38,329 nucleotides of DNA from Gnetum montanum (Eukaryota > Streptophyta > Gnetopsida > Gnetales > Gnetaceae), in contig MNCI01001941.1 in the NCBI GenBank assembly GCA_015680685.1, positions 449,893 to 488,221 of the forward strand, written 5' to 3'. The position numbers and the translations under genes are program-made. Every line of letters begins with the position of its first letter. The stretch's first letter is position 1. The notes beneath the pieces are model-generated. The model saw only the letters and a list, made by a program, of their open reading frames with translations, had not been told where the DNA came from and did no database searches. Below, piece by piece: positions 31,318-38,329 of the stretch.

Positions 31318-34300
31318 GATCCTTAAGCAATTTTTTCTAGCCATTTTGACTTATGTTCTTGGCACCTAGGAGCTTTCCTATAGTAGTGCATGAGCATTGA
31401 CATGAAGCTCTATTGAGTAGCTCAAGCTAAGGATAAAATAAAGAAGTTATGCTACATAGTGGTTGAAGCCTTATAGACTACTTTATAGGCTGCATACTCG
31501 GTTGGACATGATTTCCCAGTGTATGATCATGTTTTGGTTCTAAATCTCAGCGTATGGGATTTTTCTCAATATTAATTTATTTGGTCTTTGTGGGGTTCAT
31601 CCAATGTCAAAAGGCTTTCCAAGTGATAATTCCAAGAAAACTTTTTGTATAGGATCTTTCCTTTTATGAACACTGAGTTCACTATGTGTTAAGTAGGCAT
31701 CCTAGTGCATAAGGGTTTCCATCTCAACGCATAAGTACAAGGAAAGGGCTTGGGTATTAACACTTAGCATATGCAATCATCCTGAGCTTGGCTTTTGCAA
31801 GGGTAGAACTTAGAAGTAAGGCTTGACTAATCAAGGATCTAATACTTAGTATTTGAGAGTGTATCCTACACTCATCCACCTCTAGAGGCAGTGTAGCTAT
31901 TGCAGGAGTGCTCTCATTTGGAAACATGATGAAAAGAAAGGGATTTTAGAGCAAAAAGCCCATGCTAGAGGATGGAGATGAGGTAGTGAAGATTATTGTC
32001 TAGCTTCCAAATCCTTCTACAAGTGAGGGATCTTTTGCTAGCATGGCCAGGTATCCATATTTTGCCTTTTTTTTTTTTACTAATTTTCATTGAATTGTAA
32101 GGGCATTTTTCAATGCCTAGACCTACTTCGATAAAATGTTTTTGGTTTATCTAAGTTGAATGTTGGCTTTAGGCTGTATGGTCATATTTGGATTGAATTT
32201 TTGGCCTTAGGATTTATTTCTATGAAGATTTGAATTCTTCTCAAATCTGTTCCTTGCTTTTTCCCCAAATTTTTCTAAAAAATAGTTGAACTTTGCTATT
32301 TTTTAGAAGGTTATGGTGTAGAACTTGTAGTTTTGGAGTCCATAGAGCTATTGTACGAGGTTTAACAATTATATTGGAGGTGAAATCACTATTTTCAGAG
32401 TTTGTATGAATTTTTTATGAATTTTTCCATAATCCAATGCATAGCATTTTTGGCCTTTTCTATGGTTTTTCCTCCAAAGGATGGACAATGTTGACCATAC
32501 TAGGATCACTTTTTGGTAGCGTCCAAGATTCTTGGGGATTACCAAGTTATTGTAGAGGGTTTTGAACAAAATTTGCAATTTTTTTGTATTTTTCCAAAAG
32601 CTTTTATACAATTTTTTCATTGTAAACTGTGTTTTTTTGGCAAAAATCCAAGTAATTCGAGGGTGTACTTTTAATTTTTCTAAGGTTGATGGTACAGTGT
32701 TAGAAAAATATTTAAATTTTCTTAGGCTTTCTTCTAGTGTTTTTAGCTAGAAATATTTTTTAAATATTTTTTTGTGAATTTTTTTAGCCATAGGAATTGC
32801 CTTAATCAGTTGCAATTTTGGTTTTTTGGGCTTTTGTGCTTTCTAGCCGGTACCAACTACAATGATCATTTTTGGGCTATGTACAAGCTCCCTAAAGGTC
32901 ATTGATGCAATGTGAAGGGGTCTTGGATTTAAGTTTAAAAATTTTTGAAATTTTTTTCATATTCTCACAAAAGTTTTACTATAGCTATATCACTTTAAAT
33001 TGGTTTTCTTTTTAGTAAAATTCAAAAGAATTCTAGCTGGAATTTTAAATTTTTTACAATTGTTAATGAGTGTTAGAGGAAGATTTAAGTTATTATAGGA
33101 TTTTGTCTGGTGTTTAGAGAGTAATAATTTTTATGAATTTTTTAAGGCATGGGAATCACCCTAATTGGTTGCAGTTTTGGGTTCTAAGTTTTTTGGGCTT
33201 CCTCAGTCTATGTTGACAGTGCTAGGCACTAGAATATGATTTTAGAGGACCATTAAAAACTTTTTAAAAACTTTTTATGACTACTTTGACTACCCTACCA
33301 CATTGTTTGAGGTTGCTAGATAGCGTGTGGGATGTTTTGGGGCTATAGCTTGATTTACCCACCATTCTCCCTATAGCCCCTCTAATCCCCAATGTACAAG
33401 CTACAAGAGTAGTTTTGTTATCATGCGTTTTGTTAATTATTATGTATAAGGTTTCAATGTTGTCTAGTTTTGCTTACCATTTTGGTAAATACTTGGATTT
33501 ATGCTAATTGTTTGCCTAACGGTTTACTAGTTGTACATTCATGTCAAGTGCTCATGAGAATGCTAATGGGATTAATTTTGACTTTTGTTATAGTTAAAAT
33601 TAATGAGTTTGGTTATTTTATGTATTTTTATGCAATCTTGTGTAATAGTGTTGGCATTATATTTATTATTTTTGGCTTCAATGTTGTCAAATTTTGGCTT
33701 ATTATCATCATGTTTCTTAACAGCTATATTTTTGATCATATAGGGCATTTTTGAAGTCCATCCTGATTATTATTTAACTATTCAGGATCCTATGTTGCCC
33801 AGGGGTAGCTACATAGAACAACTTAACCCCCAACATGGTTCTTAACCATGGCTTCATGTGGTTTAGACATGGGGCAAAAGAGTTCCTGGCATATTTTCTT
33901 TAGAACTTCAATGTGATCACGTGGTCACACTTGGTGATGAACACTATAGCTATTCTTGCATAGACACTTCTACTAGGATTCGTTAGTTGCATCACAAAGT
34001 TCATGGTAGATGATCCCAACACTCAAGTAGAGGGTAAGAAGCATGATGGTTTGTTTACATTAGGGGTATTAAAGTTATCCCAGATTCGGGACATGCCTAA
34101 GTATGCTTGGTATAATGCTAACAAGACCCTAATGATAGGCCATCAGATCAATAGTTTGTTTTAGAATCCTCCCAGAACCTTCCATCTTTTGCAAGCATAA
34201 GATCTATCATAATTTTTAATTTTGTTCATGTTTTTGTTAGGCTATTTGCTCTAATGATTTTTGTGTTCTCATGTATAGGGTACATGATGGATGATTGATC

Positions 34301-34714
34301 AAAAGTGACAAAGTTCTATTTGTGGCATACACAATCTTGGAAATATTTACACAAGATTAAGTTATGATATTTGTGATGTTAGAGCAACTACATGATGACT
34401 TTAGTAGGTATACCTTATATGTTTCTTAGGTTTACCATAGGTGTTTGGCTACTAGAATTGCTCATACTTGGTGGGGTCTTTTAGAGTTAGACATACATGC
34501 ATCCATGATTTCCAAGGCCCCAATGTTGCTTAAGGCAAGTATTTTTTTGTTTACGTAAGACCATCATTTTCTATTTGCTTTTCTCTTTGGTTATTTTGGT
34601 TTTAACTAGTTAGTTGGTTTTAGCTTTGTGGTTATACATTTAGTTTTAATTTATTTTTTCACTGTCTGGTGTACCTATGTTGAAAATTAATGGGTTACTT
34701 GCTTTGGATTGTAG
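31318..34714. other. AT-rich repeat-derived DNA without a recognised gene
   Basis: Decayed versions of the array phrases continue to about 31740 ('cccagtgtatgat', 'cctagtgcataag'). Beyond that the DNA is T-rich with no family motif. The 94-codon ORF at 33470-33754 is hydrophobic only because of T-richness. Fragments around 34380-34540 may be coding remnants upstream of the next feature, but I cannot name them. Confidence 0.35.
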
Positions 34715-37460
34715 GTTTAGTGTGTAAGTCTACTTTTGCTTTGATTACCTCAGGCCATGTGGAGGAGAAAATCATCCATAAGTGGGGTAAAGTAGACTCA
34801 TAACATGAGTGGTTGGCTAGTAATGCTCCTAGGGAGATCCAACAAAGGATCTCTGATGTAGGTTTACTCAATTTATTCATGCTTCATAGCCCATTGATGT
34901 CTATAGTAGAGATGGTGAATGTAATTAATTCCTTTAACAAAGGAGTCAATAAGTTCATCTCTCATGTACATGGTGTGTTTGTGGTTATGAGCATTAATGT
35001 GTCTACATTCAATGATCTCTTTGGTGTACCTTCTGATGGCATCAAGGTTTCCATAAGAGTGGGGAAGGAGGTGAGCCATAGCGAGGAGATGGAGGAATGG
35101 CTTAACTCTTGTGGTAGCAGAGGATTGACCTTTGATTAGTGTAAGGTCAAAGAAGCCAATGAGATGTATCCTCTATTTCATTCTTGAGTGGATCCCTTAT
35201 TGTTGTCACAAAAGAAGATCATAGGTATTCAATAGGCTTGGATCATGAAAAAGGTCCTCACCAATGGTACTAGGTTCAATTGGGCTACATTCTTAGTCTT
35301 TGAGTTATGGGTAAAATTTGAAAATTCTTTACTAACCTTGATATGATATGCCATATGCACTTTGGATTCTTTGCTATGTATCTTAGAAGATTTGTAGAAT
35401 TCTTGATGGTTAAGAAAGATGGAAAGTAGGTGAGCTATGATCCCTCTCATTTTTCCAAACCTTAGGCCAAGCACATCATTCCCGTGATGCAGGTCCAAGA
35501 TCCATCAATTGAGGATACTGGAGAATCACTATTAGTTACCACTAAGAAGTTTGATGGCATGCATTATTCTTTCCTTGATAGGATGGGGATTGAACCCTAT
35601 GTTACACATGGTGACACTAAAAAAGGTAAGAAGGTATGCGTAGAAGCTAACGGTGTAGCTAAAGATAAGCTAAAAACCTCACTAGTTAAAGAAATAGTTC
35701 CTGTTGTTTAATAGCCAACACATAAGAAGGTATTCATTAGGTTCAACAGGGTGGATTAGTGTGTTACATGTATGCATGCATGCATTTTGTTTCATTATTT
35801 TGTATGTTCTTATCTTTTCTTTGTAATATTATGTATACATATCATGGTTAACAAATAGTTTGCTAACTTATTTTGTGTATTGCCTTTGCCATGATTGTAG
35901 GAAGACAAGAAGGTTTGGTAGCCCAAGTTGCTGCAGAAGTGAAACAAAGACACAAGGAAGAGGAGGAGCAAAGATGCCAAGAGGAGGAAGCTAGAGCACC
36001 TAATGAAGCATTGGAAGTCATGGATACTATTTTTGAGGACTTGCCTCTAGGAGATAACTCCCCTATGGATATATGCCTTATGATCCTCTAGGTACTTATT
36101 TAGTCTTCTTTATATTGTTGTTTTAAAATTTTTTTGTCTATTTTTGTTAACTATGTTGATGGTTATACTTGTAGTACCTAAGCCCATTCTAGAAGCATCT
36201 ACATCCATGTTTCACTTGAAGCCTTGGGTTGAGGTTCTAGACAAGGTGGAATATATGCAAGGTATGGTAGATGATATGGTTGATCAGTTGTAATAGATAG
36301 ATCTCAATGTTGGTAAGAATAGTTATCATATTTTGTTTTGCACTTCATATTTTTATGTTTTTTTATGTTTTATGTGTACATGATTTTAGTTGTTTAAAAT
36401 GTTGCTATTATTTTTTTTTTCACTATGGCTTTGGTTATTGCAATATCCAAGGTTAGATGGGATCTTGCACATGACATTGAGCTTGATGAGCTCCCTACAC
36501 TACCACTCGATGTAGAGAATGTTTTACAAAGGTTATACAAAGGGGCTAATCAATATGTGATCTCATGTGCCATGAATTCTTGGGAGCACCAACACACCAA
36601 GGAATTCCTATGGGCTAGAGTGATGGCCTTAGAAAAAGAGAACAAGAAGTAGATAGATGAGATTAGGAACCTTAGGGATCGTAAAGAGTTTATAGAGGCT
36701 TGTGTAACTGATAGAGACTCTTTGTGTACTAAGGAAATCAAGTGGCCACACTATTGGAGTACCATTTAGAGTAAGGTTGCCTTAGCCTAGAGAAACGTGA
36801 AAAAGGCTATGTAAATAGAGTTATTGATTTGTAAGATGAGAGATTAGAGGGACTATTATGCATGGGTACTTGAGTGGAGCAAAAAAGAAAAAGAATCTCA
36901 AGTGGTAGTACAAGGTAGAGAAGGAGAGTTATCTAAAGTGGTTACATGAAAAGGCCATCAAGAGTCAAAAGCTTGAGTTATTTGTGCAAGGGATAAATGT
37001 AGAAGAAACTTTTAAGATGTTTGAAGGCTCATTAGTAGTGACTAATTCTCTTGCCGCTCAGAGCACTACTACATCTGGAGAGACTATCACTGCCTCCATT
37101 TCTTGAGAGCCTCCCTAGTGGATAGACATTAAGAGGAGGAATATGTTAGTAGAGGTAGATCTAGGAGAGATCGACTGGGCCAATATGAGCAAAGACAAAA
37201 TTCTTCATAGGCTATATACCGGTCTTCAAAACTTTGCCCTAGAAAATATTACACCAAAATCTCCAGAGGTTTGTCTTAAAGTTTTAAAGTTATATGTTAT
37301 ATTTCATGTTTACTTCCTTTTAGTTTACATGGTTTTAGAGTTATGTTTTGGCTATGATGATTACTAATTGCTTATGTTTTTGTTGTTTATAGTCCTCAAG
37401 TGATGGCAATGGCATTGACGATGATGTAGGTGATGATCCTTCTTCTTCTTCTCCAGCTTA
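34715..37460 (+). pseudogene. Broken multi-segment ORF, PF20167-like, possible introns
   Basis: After a TTGTAG acceptor-like site at 34714 the frame reads GLVCKSTFALITSG, HVEEKIIHKWGKVDS, a stop, then REIQQRISDVGLLNLFML, VNVINSFNKGVNKFISHVHG, VFVVMSINVSTFNDLFGVP (to 35139) and, after stops, GTRFNWATFLVFEL. A frameshift near 35335 leads to HFGFFAMYLRRFVEFLMVKK and on to 35711. Later segments are Glu-rich or coiled-coil: 35893-36090 (AAEVKQRHKEEEEQRCQEEE), 36425-36652 and 37143-37270. Plausible splice sites are a GTATGC donor near 35770 with an acceptor at 35900, and GTTTGT at 37271 with TTTATAG at 37391. The N-terminal pattern resembles both PF20167-like and plant-mobile-domain proteins, and its VHG...NV segment parallels the VRG...QVV segment of the minus-strand ORF at 24435-25307. 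Function unknown. Confidence 0.45.
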
Positions 37461-37837
37461 GTTTTAGCTATTGTTAATCATGCTATATTTTTGTCATTTT
37501 GGTTATAGTGTTGGTGTTATTTATTTTGGCTACTATAGCCATTGAGGACTGTGTAGTATTTTATTATTGTTTTTGATTATTTCACAGTGCAAATATGGAT
37601 ATGTGACATTTTATTTATTTTTGCTCTTATGATTACTTCATCACACAATGTGACTATGGCTATTGGTATGGATATTTTGGCTATAATATTTTATTATTTC
37701 ATATTTTTAGTTTGTTCATTTTATGTTTTTCTTACATAAAAGGGGCTAAACGGTTAGAACGATAAGGCTATAAAGAAAAATTTGGCATAAAAAAGCAAAG
37801 ATATAAGATAAAGTGTAATAGGTTACAATGTAATAAG
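37461..37837. other. AT-rich DNA, nothing recognised
   Basis: Follows the last coding-like segment. It ends in a purine-rich stretch that leads into the direct repeat at 37838. No ORF or RNA gene was seen. Confidence 0.35.
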
Positions 37838-37892
37838 AAAAGGGAAGTGATTACATTATCAGTTTTAGGCCCTGGCAAGTCACTAGTTTAAG
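37838..37892 (+). repeat. 55-bp direct repeat, copy 1
   Basis: Identical, base for base, to 38275-38329. It begins AAAAGGGAAG, which looks like a polypurine tract, followed by TGATTACATTATC, which could be an LTR start. The flanking sequences of the two copies differ. Confidence 0.9.
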
Positions 37893-38274
37893 GCCTTGGT
37901 AGGCCAATTTTTTTTATGCTTAAAATATTTTTATGAAGTTTTATGGTTTTATGTTTTTATGGAATTTTATAGTTTTAAAGGTAAACATAAAGGGAAAATA
38001 GGCATAAATCGTAAACATAATGCAAGAATGTAAAGCAAAGGCTATGTAGTAGATAAGTCAATAAGGCTTAATAATGCTAAAACTTGTAAAGTAAGGTAAA
38101 AAAATGAAATATATAGATAAAGGTTGAGAATTAGGTTACAAAGTAAAAGGCTATATGTTATAGTACACAATTGAATGATTAGGAGGTGTACTTAGTTATG
38201 TAATTGTTTCCTAATCTTTGAAAGATTAGGGAATGCATAAGGTCTCTATTGCATGATCTTGTACTCTCTATTGC
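37893..38274. other. Spacer between the two 55-bp repeats
   Basis: 382 bp of AT-rich DNA with no gene. A short hairpin-like pair ('ctaatcttt' and 'aaagattag') lies at about 38211-38229. Confidence 0.5.
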
Positions 38275-38329
38275 AAAAGGGAAGTGATTACATTATCAGT
38301 TTTAGGCCCTGGCAAGTCACTAGTTTAAG
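38275..38329 (+). repeat. 55-bp direct repeat, copy 2 (runs to window edge)
   Basis: Identical to 37838-37892 over all 55 bases available. The match is cut by the window end, so the true repeat may be longer. Confidence 0.9.

Noticed and set aside
33470-33754. 94-codon hydrophobic ORF as a membrane protein
   Set aside because: It lies in T-rich DNA where Phe, Leu, Ile and Val codons arise by composition; there is no motif or splice context.

Overview
The window looks like nuclear DNA of a seed plant, most likely a gymnosperm (probably a conifer). It is AT-rich and dominated by old, mutated LTR retrotransposons nested in one another. Only one host gene is recognisable with confidence: the last four coding exons (14702-15270, + strand) of a tocopherol-type homogentisate prenyltransferase (HPT/VTE2-1 family). 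The species is an inference from the repeat-dominated layout and from the lack of any further HPT exon in the 14.7 kb upstream. No species-specific marker was seen.

Layout. 1-1372 is degenerate repeat DNA carrying a 380-bp hAT-like non-autonomous transposon (292-671) with an 8-bp target duplication. 1373-12013 is a decayed Ty3/gypsy chromovirus (Tekay/Del type) on the minus strand. It has two ~1.7 kb LTRs, gag, protease, RT, RNase H, integrase and a chromodomain-like tail. Its 5' LTR is split by a second, 1.1-kb member of the same hAT-like family (10070-11172), which carries a 33-bp minisatellite. 12014-14701 is low-copy DNA, probably intron. 14702-15270 is the HPT 3' end. 15271-19474 is downstream and repeat-derived DNA. 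19475-22178 plus 28822-29462 are the two halves of one minus-strand Ty3/gypsy Tat-like pol gene. They are separated by a younger 6.6-kb LTR element (22179-28821) inserted inside the RT.

That inserted element is the most interesting object here. It has 1.2-kb LTRs, a textbook tRNA-Met primer site and polypurine tract, and a copia-type gag (UBN2-like domain and two CCHC knuckles). A second ORF resembles the 'putative plant transposon protein' domain (PF20167-like). No protease, integrase, RT or RNase H is visible, so it looks non-autonomous. Its LTRs hold arrays of a palindromic AGACGTCT box or its CpG-decay products at 20-bp spacing. A second cluster of the same box lies directly upstream of the second ORF.

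29661-38329 may be another, plus-strand element. It has a ~183-bp-period array of palindromes (29833-31317), then a broken, intron-like multi-segment ORF (34715-37460) that again resembles the PF20167-like family. At the right edge is a perfect 55-bp direct repeat. Boundaries in this last block are tentative. All coding calls in the transposons are broken by stops or frameshifts; only the HPT exons are clean.
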